Shown here piece by piece: positions 18,422 to 27,064 of a DNA stretch of 64,000 nt. Below the pieces are notes generated by a model. The model ran no database searches, was not told where the DNA came from, and was given only the letters and a program-made list of their open reading frames with translations. Every line of letters starts with the position of its first letter. Position 1 is the first letter of the stretch. Made by a program: the position numbers and the translations under genes. The stretch lies in the NCBI RefSeq assembly GCF_024453815.1, contig NZ_CP072934.1, forward strand, positions 2,294,001-2,358,000. The letters run 5' to 3'. This DNA is from Corynebacterium pseudogenitalium. GTDB lineage: Bacteria; Actinomycetota; Actinomycetes; Mycobacteriales; Mycobacteriaceae.

Positions 18422-21232
18422 ATGAACACCACGCCACACGCAATCCGGGCCAAGCTCCGCAAAGACATGCCAACCCGGGCCGCCTACTCCTCTGACGCAT
18501 CACTCTTCCGACGCGTCCCGGCGGCAGTACTCGAACCCAGCAGTGCACAAGACGTGCTCGACGGCATCGCCTACGCACGCGAACGCGGCTGGTCCATCGT
18601 AGGGCGTGGTGGTGGATCCTCCGTGGCGGGCAACGCCATCGGCGACGGCCTGGTCATCGACACCTCCCGCTACTTCAACCGCATCCTCAACATCGACCCC
18701 GAGGCCAAAACGGCCACCGTGGAACCCGGCGTCATCTGCGACCAACTCCGCGACGCCGCCGCGCCCCACGGCCTCACCTACGGCCCCGACCCCTCCACCC
18801 ACTCCCGCTGCACCATCGGCGGCATGGTGGCCAACAACGCCTGCGGCTCCCACTCGGTCGCCTACGGCACCTCCGCCGACAACCTCGTCGACATCACGCT
18901 CGCACTCGCCGACGGCAGGGAAGTCACCTTCAGCGCCGACGGCTGCGACGACCCCACGCTTCACGACGCCCTCTCCGACCTCTACACCCGAAACCAAGAG
19001 ATCATCCAGCGGGAACTCGGGCGCTTCCCCCGCCAAGTCTCCGGGTACGGACTGCACTACCTGGGCACCGACATGGCCAAAGCCATCGCAGGGTCCGAAG
19101 GCACCCTCGGGGTGATTACGCGGATGACCGTGAGGCTCGTCGATAAGCCGAAGTACACCGCACTGGCCGTGCTGTCCTTCGCGGACGTCTTCGCCGCCGC
19201 CGACGCCGCCCCCAAACTGCGCCAACCCGGTGTGGCCACCATCGAAGGCATGGGCGGCGACCTCCTCGACGCGCTACGCAGCAAAAACGGGCAAGAACAC
19301 GCCGGCGAGAACCTCCCCGGCCAACCCCACGCCGGCGGCTGGCTCTACTGCGAAACCGAAGGCGACACCCTCGAAGAAGCCATCGCCGCCGCCGAAGCAC
19401 TCACCACCACCGTCGAACACACCGGGGCCGTCGTGGTCAGCGACCACGCCGAAGCCCGCGCACTGTGGCGCATCCGCGAAGCCTCCGCAGGCACCGTCAC
19501 CCGCCTCCCCGACGGCGGCGAAGCCTGGCCCAACTGGGAAGACTCCGCCGTACCACCCGAAAACCTGCCCAGCTACCTGCGCGGACTCTACGCCCTCATG
19601 GACACCTACGGCTACCGCGGGATCCCATTCGGCCACTTCGGCGAAGGCTGCGTCCACGTCCGCATCAGTTTTGACTTCCACTCAACAGAGGGCATCACCA
19701 ACTTCAACAACTTCATGAACGACGCCGCCACACTCGTCACCGAGCATGGCGGGTCCCTGTCCGGCGAACACGGCGACGGCCGCGCACGCTCATCCCTGCT
19801 GCACACCATGTACAGCCCCGAAATGCGCGCCATCTTCGAAGAGTTCAAACTGCTCTTCGACCCGCAACGCATCATGAACCCCGGCGTCCTCGTCTGGGCC
19901 GACGCCGTCACCGACGGACTGCGCATGGAACCCGCCCAACGCACCCACGAAATCACACCCGTCCAACTCTTCCCGCGCGACAACGGCAGCTTCACCGACG
20001 CCGTCAACCGCTGCGTCGGCGTCTCCGCCTGCCGCTCCATGGACGGCTCCATGTGCCCCTCCTTCCAAATCACCCACGACGAAATCCACTCCACCCGCGG
20101 CCGCGCCCGCATCCTCTCCGAACTCTTCCGCGGCGAAACCATCACAGGTGACGACGCCACCACCGCCCTCGACCTGTGCCTCTCCTGCAAAGCGTGCGCA
20201 TCCGAGTGCCCCGTCAACGTTGATATGGCCACCTACAAAGCAGAGTTCCTCAACGACCACTACGTCGGACGCGTCCGCCCACGCGTCCACTACCTCATGG
20301 GCTGGCTGCCAATCCTCAGCCACATCGCCCACAAACTCCCGCTCGTGCCACGCATCACCAACTGGGCCCTCCACGCCCCCGGCGTATCGACGGCCGTCGC
20401 GAAACTCGGCGGCGTCGACACCGGGCGGCCGCTCATCAGCTTCGCACCCGAGTCGCTGCAGAAGTGGGCGCAGAAGCGTTCGGGGGCTGCTGGTTCGGGA
20501 GCTTCGCGTGAGCGGATTGTGCTGTGGCCAGACAGCTTCAACAACAAACTCAACACCGGCCCGGCGCGAGCGGCCGTCGAAACGCTGGAGATGCTCGGCT
20601 ACGAGGTCATCATCCCCGACGGCTTCGTCTGCTGCGGCCTGACCTGGCACTCCACCGGCCAACTCGCGATGACGCGGCGCGTGCTCGAACACTCCGCGCA
20701 TGTGCTCAAGCCGTACCTCGACCAAGGGCTGCAGGTTGTCGCGCTGGAACCGTCGTGCACCGTCATGCTGCAACACGACGCCACCACCCAAACCGCCGAC
20801 CCCGCCGTACGCGAACTCGCCGAAGCCACCCACACCTTCGCCGAAATCGTGGCGCCGAAACTCCAGGAGCTCGTCGACGAAGGCAAAGTGCGCAAGCACA
20901 GCGGCAGCATCCTCACCCAGGTCCACTGCCACGAGAAATCACTCGGCGACCCACAGCAGTCCTCCCTGATCCTGGCGGCGCTCGGCTACGACGAGGAACA
21001 GATCCAAACCGGGTGCTGCGGCCTCGCCGGCAACTGGGGCTTCGAAGACGGTCACGCCGAAATGTCCCTCGAACTGGGCGAACGCGAACTGTTCCCGCGC
21101 GTGAGGGAACACGACGGGCCCGTCGTCGCCGACGGCTTCTCCTGCCGCACCCAAGTCGAGCAGGGCACCGGCACCCAGGCGCAGCACGTCGCCGAAATCG
21201 TGCGCGATGTGCTGCGGGAGGAGCTCGGGTAG
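18422..21232 (+). CDS. FAD- and 4Fe-4S-containing 2-hydroxyacid dehydrogenase (D-lactate/YdiJ-like)
   Basis: This is a 936-residue fusion. An N-terminal FAD-binding domain (IVGRGGGSSVAGNAIGDGLVI; NNACGSHSVAYG) is followed by an FAD-oxidase C-terminal domain (GEHGDGRARSSLL). A ferredoxin-like region carries CVGVSACRSMDGSMC and CLSCKACASECP, ligands for two 4Fe-4S clusters. Two CCG-type domains follow (CCGLTWHSTGQL; CCGLAGNWGFE). This order is that of YdiJ (D-2-hydroxyglutarate dehydrogenase) and of quinone-linked D-lactate dehydrogenases. Electrons pass from FAD through the clusters to quinone. Together with the TRAP-like permease it forms an uptake-and-oxidation unit. The exact 2-hydroxyacid cannot be read from sequence. 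Confidence 0.85.
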   Translation: MNTTPHAIRAKLRKDMPTRAAYSSDASLFRRVPAAVLEPSSAQDVLDGIAYARERGWSIVGRGGGSSVAGNAIGDGLVIDTSRYFNRILNIDPEAKTATVEPGVICDQLRDAAAPHGLTYGPDPSTHSRCTIGGMVANNACGSHSVAYGTSADNLVDITLALADGREVTFSADGCDDPTLHDALSDLYTRNQEIIQRELGRFPRQVSGYGLHYLGTDMAKAIAGSEGTLGVITRMTVRLVDKPKYTALAVLSFADVFAAADAAPKLRQPGVATIEGMGGDLLDALRSKNGQEHAGENLPGQPHAGGWLYCETEGDTLEEAIAAAEALTTTVEHTGAVVVSDHAEARALWRIREASAGTVTRLPDGGEAWPNWEDSAVPPENLPSYLRGLYALMDTYGYRGIPFGHFGEGCVHVRISFDFHSTEGITNFNNFMNDAATLVTEHGGSLSGEHGDGRARSSLLHTMYSPEMRAIFEEFKLLFDPQRIMNPGVLVWADAVTDGLRMEPAQRTHEITPVQLFPRDNGSFTDAVNRCVGVSACRSMDGSMCPSFQITHDEIHSTRGRARILSELFRGETITGDDATTALDLCLSCKACASECPVNVDMATYKAEFLNDHYVGRVRPRVHYLMGWLPILSHIAHKLPLVPRITNWALHAPGVSTAVAKLGGVDTGRPLISFAPESLQKWAQKRSGAAGSGASRERIVLWPDSFNNKLNTGPARAAVETLEMLGYEVIIPDGFVCCGLTWHSTGQLAMTRRVLEHSAHVLKPYLDQGLQVVALEPSCTVMLQHDATTQTADPAVRELAEATHTFAEIVAPKLQELVDEGKVRKHSGSILTQVHCHEKSLGDPQQSSLILAALGYDEEQIQTGCCGLAGNWGFEDGHAEMSLELGERELFPRVREHDGPVVADGFSCRTQVEQGTGTQAQHVAEIVRDVLREELG

Positions 21233-21255
21233 CCGATTTCAAGTAGCGTGTGGGC

Positions 21256-21987
21256 ATGAACCACACCATCGAACACCAGCTACAACACAGGACGATCCGC
21301 GAATTTGAGCGGAGGGGCGTCGATAAGGAGGTGCTGGACCAGCTCTTCGAAGTCGCGATGCGCACAGCGAGCTCGCGCGGCCTGCAGCAAGCCAGCATCA
21401 TCCACGTCACCGACCGCGATCTTCAACGGCGGTTGGCCGAGATCGGGCAGCAGGAATACGTCGGGCGCGCGCCCGTCTACCTGCTGTTCATCGTGGACAC
21501 CGCGCGCAACGCCGCACTCTTGGAGGACCCCTCAGCCGCCGGGCACACCCGCCCCTTCGTCGAAGGATTTACCGACGCCTGCCTCATGGCCCAAAACGTA
21601 GTCAACGCGGCGGAATCACTCGGGATGGGAGCCAACTACCTCGGCAACATCCACAACGACCTCCAAGCCGTCGTTGACCTGCTGGAACTGCCACGCTTTA
21701 CCTTCCCGGTCGTCGGGCTGACCCTGGGGTGGCCCGCCCAAGACCCACAACTCAAACCACGCATCCCGGCGCGGCTTCGCGTCATGGAAAACACCTACCA
21801 GGCCCCCGCGAGCTGGGAGGAGGCGCTGGCTTCATATGACAAGGAGATGACCACCTACTACGACCTCCGCGACAAAAATCGCAGGTCAGACAACTTCTTC
21901 CGCCAAGTCCGCGCAGGGTTGCCGACGCACGCCATGCCGCAGGACGGGTCCCTCGATGTCGCGCGGCGGCAGGGGTTCGAGATCTAG
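21256..21987 (+). CDS. NADPH-dependent nitro/flavin reductase (NfsA/Frp-like)
   Basis: The protein has 243 residues. The nitroreductase fold is recognised from the early RTIREFE motif, MRTASSRGLQQASIIHV, and the late PVVGLTLGWPAQDPQLKPRIP segment typical of NfsA/Frp enzymes. It binds FMN and reduces quinones, flavins or nitro compounds with NADPH. The ATG at 21256 is preferred to the GTG at 21250, since homologues begin just before the RTIR motif. It lies 23 bases after the dehydrogenase and may be co-transcribed. Confidence 0.85.
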   Translation: MNHTIEHQLQHRTIREFERRGVDKEVLDQLFEVAMRTASSRGLQQASIIHVTDRDLQRRLAEIGQQEYVGRAPVYLLFIVDTARNAALLEDPSAAGHTRPFVEGFTDACLMAQNVVNAAESLGMGANYLGNIHNDLQAVVDLLELPRFTFPVVGLTLGWPAQDPQLKPRIPARLRVMENTYQAPASWEEALASYDKEMTTYYDLRDKNRRSDNFFRQVRAGLPTHAMPQDGSLDVARRQGFEI

Positions 21988-22009
21988 TTTTTTGGGGGTG
22001 AGGGGGAGC

Positions 22010-22178
22010 GCACCAAATTCCCTTGCCGAGATGTGGCGACCTGGGGAAACGCCGAGGGGGTCTTGCGAAAACGGGAATGTGGTGTCTGGGCGGGGGACAC
22101 GCGCACCAAATTCCTGGTTTTTCGGCGGCCGGGTTTGGAAAAGCCCAGGTCGGCGGGGGTACGGGAGGGAATGTGGTG
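22010..22178 (+). repeat. Palindromic intergenic elements A5 and A6
   Basis: Two type A modules (22010-22084 and 22103-22178) have CACCAAATTCC and GGAATGTGGTG ends. The core is in one orientation in the first (CGACCTGGGGAAACG) and in the other in the second (AAAAGCCCAGGTCG). They fill the space between the convergent nitroreductase and Toprim genes. Confidence 0.85.
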
Positions 22179-22203
22179 TCCCATCGGGAGGGAGTGAGTG
22201 AGG

Positions 22204-22824
22204 CTAGAGGCCTGTTTGTGCGCTGAGGATCTCGTCGCGCAAGCGCTCGAAGGACTCGCACCCCTCCAAAAAGCTCACATCGGTAAGTGCCTCCACCCAA
22301 CGGGACCGGTCCGTCGTGAAGCGGGAATCGTGCTTTCGCTTTCGGCGCCCGCGGGTGGCGAAGTGGGCGTCGTGAAGCTGTTTTAGCCGATCCTTCGCCG
22401 CAATATTCGGGATAGTTTTCCTGGCTGGCAGATCCTTCGCAGGAATGTTGATCCCCAGCTGTGCCTGATACTGCGGACTGTGCAGTGCGTGGAGCACCCA
22501 CGCCTCAGTCATTTTCACCGGCACAACGGGAACAACCGCGAACTCCGGGCTGACCTCTTCGGACGCCTGGTGGACTTCAAGCGCACGGCGCTCATAGCCG
22601 TCATTGTCTGCATCCCGATGGACAAAAACAATGTCAGGCGTTTGGCCCTGATCCACGATGAGCTGAAGGACATCAGCCGTGCGCTTCGACCCCGCGAAAG
22701 GCTGAGCAACAATTTGGGAGTCAGCCCCGAATCCGAGATCGATGAGGAGCGCCTTGAGCGGGCTCATCAAGCCATCGTCGCTGGTGCCCTCGCGAACGAG
22801 CAAACAGTACAGTGGACTACTCAT
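22204..22824 (-). CDS. Toprim-like (DUF4276-type) effector of an ATPase/Toprim pair
   Basis: The protein has 206 residues. A conserved Glu (VREGTSD, residue 12) and a DxD (VHRDADNDG, residues 71-73) are spaced as in Toprim nuclease/primase folds and DUF4276 proteins. The C-terminal half is basic (RGRRKRKHDSRF). It overlaps the upstream ATPase gene by ATGA, so the two are translationally coupled. Known: ATPase plus Toprim pairs occur in PARIS (AriA/AriB) and class 2 OLD-type anti-phage systems, where the Toprim protein is the nuclease or tRNA-cleaving effector. Assignment to a named family needs a profile search. Confidence 0.65.
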   Translation of the reverse strand: MSSPLYCLLVREGTSDDGLMSPLKALLIDLGFGADSQIVAQPFAGSKRTADVLQLIVDQGQTPDIVFVHRDADNDGYERRALEVHQASEEVSPEFAVVPVVPVKMTEAWVLHALHSPQYQAQLGINIPAKDLPARKTIPNIAAKDRLKQLHDAHFATRGRRKRKHDSRFTTDRSRWVEALTDVSFLEGCESFERLRDEILSAQTGL

Positions 22825-24188
22825 CGATCCCCCTCATCGTCTGCCACAAAGAGCTCACGGAAGCTGAGCTCCGGGAACGACTCGCGAAGAAGCTCCTCAA
22901 CGTTCGCAGCCGAAGCCTTCACCTTCGACTTCCTCCAGCTCCCCTCCGCCACCACCGGGGTGAGGACCAGCGAGCCATTTATCGGATCCTTCGACCCCAG
23001 CAGTAGCTCATCGAAATTGTCTTTGTGCAGCGCTAAAAATGCTGGTGAATGGGTATTCACGATGACCTGACGAAGCGGATTCTCCGCCCCAATTGCTTCC
23101 TCAGGGTCCACGCTCAAATCGTGCAACAGCCAATACATCGCCTGGATCTTTAACGGGTGAATGCCGTTCTCGGGCTCTTCGAAGCAGATCAGGCGACTGC
23201 CCTCTGAGTCCAGCAGGATCGTCCCCAGGACTAGGAACCTCAACGTCCCGTCGGAAAGAGAACGGGCAGACACCACACCGCCATTACCGACCTGCGCCTG
23301 CAGCGTAAACACCTGGCGTGCCTCGTCAAAGTCCACCGTAACGCTGCGTACATCGACAAGATCTCCGACGATGTCAGCAAGCTCCGCAAGCACATCATGA
23401 TCCGGCGACTGCCCCACAAGACGATCCAACGTCTTCGGCAGGTTCCCGCCTTTCGCACTAATAAAGTCGGGAGCCAACGCCTCGCTCGGCGCGCGCATGG
23501 CGCTCGGCTCAAGGGAAAGGTACATCCACGCATCCAGCTCCCGGCGCGCCGCCATAATCACCGGATACTGGTCCTGCTGCCCATACACCGACAGCGCAGT
23601 ACGGGCCGGCGCATCCCCGCTCAGCGACACCAACGACGGCCTTCCCTGACTTCCATGCCGCACATGGATTTGTCGTTCCTGCTCACTCGTCTCAATAAAC
23701 GCTTTTCGACGTCCGCCCACGATCGCAGACTCAACAAAGCTTTTCTTTGCCCAACCCAGCTTCTCTCGAGCATCCGCCTTCGTAAGCGGTTTTAGCTCCT
23801 CACGGGTGACAACAATGCTGGAAACGTTCCTATTGTTGCCAACAGTCACGTCCCGCAGCTCAAAATCAACCTCATACCGGAGATACGTCTGATCAGCAGT
23901 AATCGACTTGCCGAAGGAATCCTCAAACTCCTTCTCCGTAATCATCTCCGCAGCAAACGACATCTTGCCACCCGGCGCGAAAATATCGCGAACATCGCCC
24001 CCATTGCCCCGGATCTTGATGGCAGCCTCATTCAACGTCTGCGACCCAGTGAGCGCTAGGAACTGGAGGGCGTCGAAAAGATTAGATTTACCAATCGCAT
24101 TCGCCCCGGCGACACACGTGTAAGGGCCGAGGTCGATAGCTAGGTTGCGCAGGTTCTTAAACCCATCAACTTCAAAGTGGGTAAGCAT
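22821..24188 (-). CDS. ABC-type AAA ATPase of a PARIS/OLD-like pair
   Basis: The protein has 455 residues. Walker A is GANAIGKSN (residues 28-36), a signature-like SDGTLRFL lies near residue 325, Walker B is LICFEEPENGIHP, and a late switch His is in NTHSPAF. This is the AAA_15/AAA_21 (RecF/SMC-like) group used as sensor in several defence systems. It begins at ATG 24188 without a clear ribosome site and is divergent from a secreted-protein gene. It is co-transcribed with the Toprim gene by a four-base overlap. Confidence 0.75.
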   Translation of the reverse strand: MLTHFEVDGFKNLRNLAIDLGPYTCVAGANAIGKSNLFDALQFLALTGSQTLNEAAIKIRGNGGDVRDIFAPGGKMSFAAEMITEKEFEDSFGKSITADQTYLRYEVDFELRDVTVGNNRNVSSIVVTREELKPLTKADAREKLGWAKKSFVESAIVGGRRKAFIETSEQERQIHVRHGSQGRPSLVSLSGDAPARTALSVYGQQDQYPVIMAARRELDAWMYLSLEPSAMRAPSEALAPDFISAKGGNLPKTLDRLVGQSPDHDVLAELADIVGDLVDVRSVTVDFDEARQVFTLQAQVGNGGVVSARSLSDGTLRFLVLGTILLDSEGSRLICFEEPENGIHPLKIQAMYWLLHDLSVDPEEAIGAENPLRQVIVNTHSPAFLALHKDNFDELLLGSKDPINGSLVLTPVVAEGSWRKSKVKASAANVEELLRESFPELSFRELFVADDEGDR

Positions 24189-24307
24189 ACCGAAATACTA
24201 ACCCACGCCTACCGAGTCAAAGACGCGATGGAACCAAAGCGCGCGACGCAGCGTCAAACTCTTGAAGAACCTGAACCATCAGGTTCCCCGACAGTAAAGG
24301 ACACCAC

Positions 24308-24943
24308 ATGAAGCGAATCGTTGCTTCCGTAACCGCAGTAGCCATGCTGGCTACCACCGCCACACCGGCAAACGCCGCCAACGTTAAGTACCAGAACGGT
24401 ACCTGCGCGTTCACCCTGTTCGACGACGAGCTTCCCAGCCTCAAAGCAAGCACCATCGCACCCAAGAAAGCACTTTCGGAGGATGGGTTACGCGAGGCAT
24501 TCGCGCTGGTAACGCCACAAGAAGCATCCGAAAAGCTGGCGCTCCTCGATCAGGAGATCACCGCGCTCACCAAGCAGCGCTCAGAACTTCTCGACGCCAC
24601 CACCAACGGCACAGCCGACGAACAACAACTTAAACAGCTCAACTCCCAGCTCAAGTTCCTTCGCGCTTTCGAGCCTGCCCTGAAAGCCTGCTCTCAGCGC
24701 GAAAATCACGGGAAATGGACAGTTAAGACCACAAGCCCACGGCCAAAGCAAACTGCACCAAAGCAGACCGGGTCAATCGGCAACAGCGAAGGAAGTAGCA
24801 TTAAAGATGTGAGCCCAGCAGAGATGCGCGATTGGCTCAGCGTCGCTGGCCCACTCGCCGGGATCTTCCTCGCAGTAGCGCTCGGCGCGGCCGCACTCGT
24901 GACCGTGGTATTCCCAACATTGGCGCCGAAGCTGCCGTTCTAG
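24308..24943 (+). CDS. Secreted helical protein with C-terminal membrane segment and LPF tail
   Basis: The protein has 211 residues. A signal peptide (cleavage after ANA, about residue 23) is followed by a short strand with a Cys (NGTCAFTLFDDE). A helical hairpin follows (residues about 55-120), ending in EPALKACSQ. Then come a Lys/Ser/Thr linker, a transmembrane helix (VAGPLAGIFLAVALGAAALVTVVF), and the C-terminus PTLAPKLPF. The two cysteines bracket the helical region and could form a disulphide. The next gene encodes a similar protein, so the two form a family of unknown function. It could be an envelope-spanning scaffold; that is inference. Confidence 0.8.
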   Translation: MKRIVASVTAVAMLATTATPANAANVKYQNGTCAFTLFDDELPSLKASTIAPKKALSEDGLREAFALVTPQEASEKLALLDQEITALTKQRSELLDATTNGTADEQQLKQLNSQLKFLRAFEPALKACSQRENHGKWTVKTTSPRPKQTAPKQTGSIGNSEGSSIKDVSPAEMRDWLSVAGPLAGIFLAVALGAAALVTVVFPTLAPKLPF

Positions 24944-25088
24944 GCGCACCTATTTCGGGGGTATTTAGGGGATGAACTCCAAACATTTATCGAAAAACTG
25001 TTTCCCGAATAGTGGGGATTCAATATATTTTCGAGCTAGGTAGTTCACCTAAAGCCCCTTATTTCTTACCCCTGAAAGGAGGTTCAAC

Positions 25089-25634
25089 ATGAAGAAGATC
25101 ATCACCGCCGCAGTTGCTTCGGCAGTCATCGCTGGTGGCCTGGCCGCTCCAGCACAGGCAGCTGACAACCAGCCACAGGAGACCAAGTGCAAGATCACCT
25201 ACCCGGTTGCCAAGGAAGGCGACAAGGCCGAAACGAAGGAATTCACCAAGGCTGAGGCTGACGCACAGCTGAAGAAGGACATCGAGGCTTCGGCCAAACT
25301 GGTCAAGGAGCGCGCTGAGGTCGAGGCACAGCTCAAGGACAAGAAGATCAAGCAGGAAGACGCCGACAAGAAGTTCAAGGAGATCGACGCAAAGCTCGCC
25401 ACCCTGAACGCCACCGCCCCAGCACTTCGCGCTTGCGCAGCTGGCAAGGACCTCTCCCCATCCAGCTCCAAGATCGAGTCCACCCTCAGCTCCATTGACG
25501 GCAAGCTGAACAACTATGGCATCGGTGCCGTAGCTGGTGGCTCCGTTCTCGCGCTGATCGCCCTGATCGCAGTGGCCCTGCCACAGGTTGCACCGATGCT
25601 GCCACCAGCAGTGCGCGACGCGCTTCCTTTCTAA
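25089..25634 (+). CDS. Secreted coiled-coil protein with C-terminal membrane segment and LPF tail (paralogue of 24308)
   Basis: The protein has 181 residues. The signal peptide ends AQA-AD (about residue 24), and a strand with Cys follows (TKCKITYPV). A strongly charged Lys/Glu/Ala/Asp helical hairpin (residues about 50-115) closes with APALRACAAGKD. Then come a short linker, a transmembrane helix (IGAVAGGSVLALIALIAVAL), and VRDALPF at the end. The Cys...PAL-x-AC pattern and the ending match the 24308 gene, showing common descent despite little other identity. AAAGGAGGTT is an excellent ribosome site, and codon use is optimal (AAG, CTG, GCA), suggesting high expression. A strong terminator follows. 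Confidence 0.8.
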   Translation: MKKIITAAVASAVIAGGLAAPAQAADNQPQETKCKITYPVAKEGDKAETKEFTKAEADAQLKKDIEASAKLVKERAEVEAQLKDKKIKQEDADKKFKEIDAKLATLNATAPALRACAAGKDLSPSSSKIESTLSSIDGKLNNYGIGAVAGGSVLALIALIAVALPQVAPMLPPAVRDALPF

Positions 25635-25655
25635 GAAGCATCTCACCGATAGATG

Positions 25656-25686
25656 TGGGCGACCCATGTGGGTCGCCCATTTTTTA
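25656..25686 (+). terminator. Strong terminator after the 25089 gene
   Basis: TGGGCGACCCA (25656-25666) pairs perfectly with TGGGTCGCCCA (25669-25679) around a two-base gap, with TTTTTT following. Confidence 0.9.
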
Positions 25687-25715
25687 TGCGCTTGGGCTAG
25701 AAGCCTAGGGGGCGC

Positions 25716-26130
25716 GCACCAAATTCCAGGATTTTCGCAGGCGGGTTTGGAAAAGACCAGGTCAGTTAGGGCGCGGGAGGGAATGTGGCGTCCCATCGGG
25801 GGTGCCAGTGCCAAAGGACGCAATTCCTGGTGGGGGTGAGGGCAAAAGCCTAGGTCGTGAAAAGGGGGTTGCGTGCTTTGGCACTGGGGTGAGGGGGAGT
25901 GCACCAAATTCCCCCTCGTGGAGTTGGCGACCTGGGGAAACGCCGAGGGGGTCTGGCGGGAAAACGGGAATGTGGTGTCTGGGCGGGGGACACGCGCACC
26001 AGATTCCTGGTTTTTCGGCGGCCAGGTTTGGAAAAGCCTAGGTCGGCGGGGGTACGGGAGGGAATGTGGTGCGCGCGACAGGGGAGCGAGTGCCAAAGGA
26101 CGCAATTCCTCGTGGGGGTGAGATCAAAAG
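25716..26130 (+). repeat. Palindromic intergenic elements A7-B3-A8-A9 and a half B4
   Basis: Type A modules lie at 25716-25790, 25901-25977 and 25996-26072. A type B module lies at 25807-25885. A left arm of type B with its core but no matching right arm begins near 26089. They occupy the 630-base gap before gluA, and no gene is visible in it. The half module suggests decay or recombination between copies. Confidence 0.8.
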
Positions 26131-26262
26131 CCCAGGTCGGCTGCGAACCGGAAGGGAAGTAGGCGCGCGGGCCGGGGAAGTACACGTAGTGGGGGTGAAC
26201 TTTCGGGCGAAAAGCGCGCAAGCACTATACAAAGTGTGGGACAGGCCACTAACGTGCCCGTT

Positions 26263-27048
26263 ATGACACAAAGCACATTCACTGCCCAGAGTGGGTCGGG
26301 CAATAGCTCCAGTGAAGCCATGATTGACCTAGCGGGCGTACAGAAGCACTTCGGCGACTACCACGCGCTCCGAGACATCAACCTTACTGTGCCGAAAGGC
26401 CAGGTAGTGGTGGTGCTCGGGCCGTCGGGGTCGGGGAAGTCGACGCTGTGCCGCACGATCAACAGGCTCGAAACGATTGACGAAGGCACCATCACCATCG
26501 ACGGAGTCCCGCTGCCAGAGGAGGGCAAGGCCCTTGCGAAGTTGCGGGCGGACGTCGGGATGGTGTTCCAGTCCTTCAACTTGTTCCCGCACCTGACCAT
26601 CAAGGACAACGTGACGCTTGGTCCGTTGAAGGTGCGGAAGCAGGGGAAGGGGGACGTCGAGAAGCGGGCGATTGAGCTGCTGGACCGCGTGGGCATCGCG
26701 AATCAGGCGGACAAGTACCCGGCGCAACTGTCGGGTGGGCAGCAGCAGCGCGTCGCGATTGCGCGGGCGCTCGCCATGTCACCCAAAGTCATGCTTTTCG
26801 ACGAGCCCACCTCCGCCCTCGACCCCGAAATGGTCAATGAAGTGCTTGATGTCATGGCCAACCTCGCCAACGAGGGGATGACGATGCTCGTGGTCACACA
26901 CGAAATGGGCTTCGCCCGGCGCGTCGCCGACCGCATCATCTTCATGGCAGACGGCGCGATCATCGAAGACGCCACACCCGAAGAGTTCTTCACCAACCCG
27001 AAGACCGACAGGGCGAAAGACTTCCTGGCCAAAATCCTGGCCCACTAA
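26263..27048 (+). CDS. gluA: Glutamate ABC transporter ATP-binding protein
   Basis: The ATPase has 261 residues. Walker A is GPSGSGKST, the signature is [15 protein letters not shown], Walker B is [14 protein letters not shown], and a switch His (VVTHEMGF) is present. The sequence from [17 protein letters not shown] onward closely follows C. glutamicum GluA as I know it. It powers uptake of L-glutamate through GluC/GluD with GluB outside. The start is uncertain. ATG 26263 lies about 30 bases after a TATACA -10-like box with no ribosome site. ATG 26320 (MIDLAG) matches the known protein better but has weak signals. It is the first gene of gluABCD. Confidence 0.9.
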   Translation: MTQSTFTAQSGSGNSSSEAMIDLAGVQKHFGDYHALRDINLTVPKGQVVVVLGPSGSGKSTLCRTINRLETIDEGTITIDGVPLPEEGKALAKLRADVGMVFQSFNLFPHLTIKDNVTLGPLKVRKQGKGDVEKRAIELLDRVGIANQADKYPAQLSGGQQQRVAIARALAMSPKVMLFDEPTSALDPEMVNEVLDVMANLANEGMTMLVVTHEMGFARRVADRIIFMADGAIIEDATPEEFFTNPKTDRAKDFLAKILAH

Positions 27049-27064
27049 CCGAAAGGACAACACC

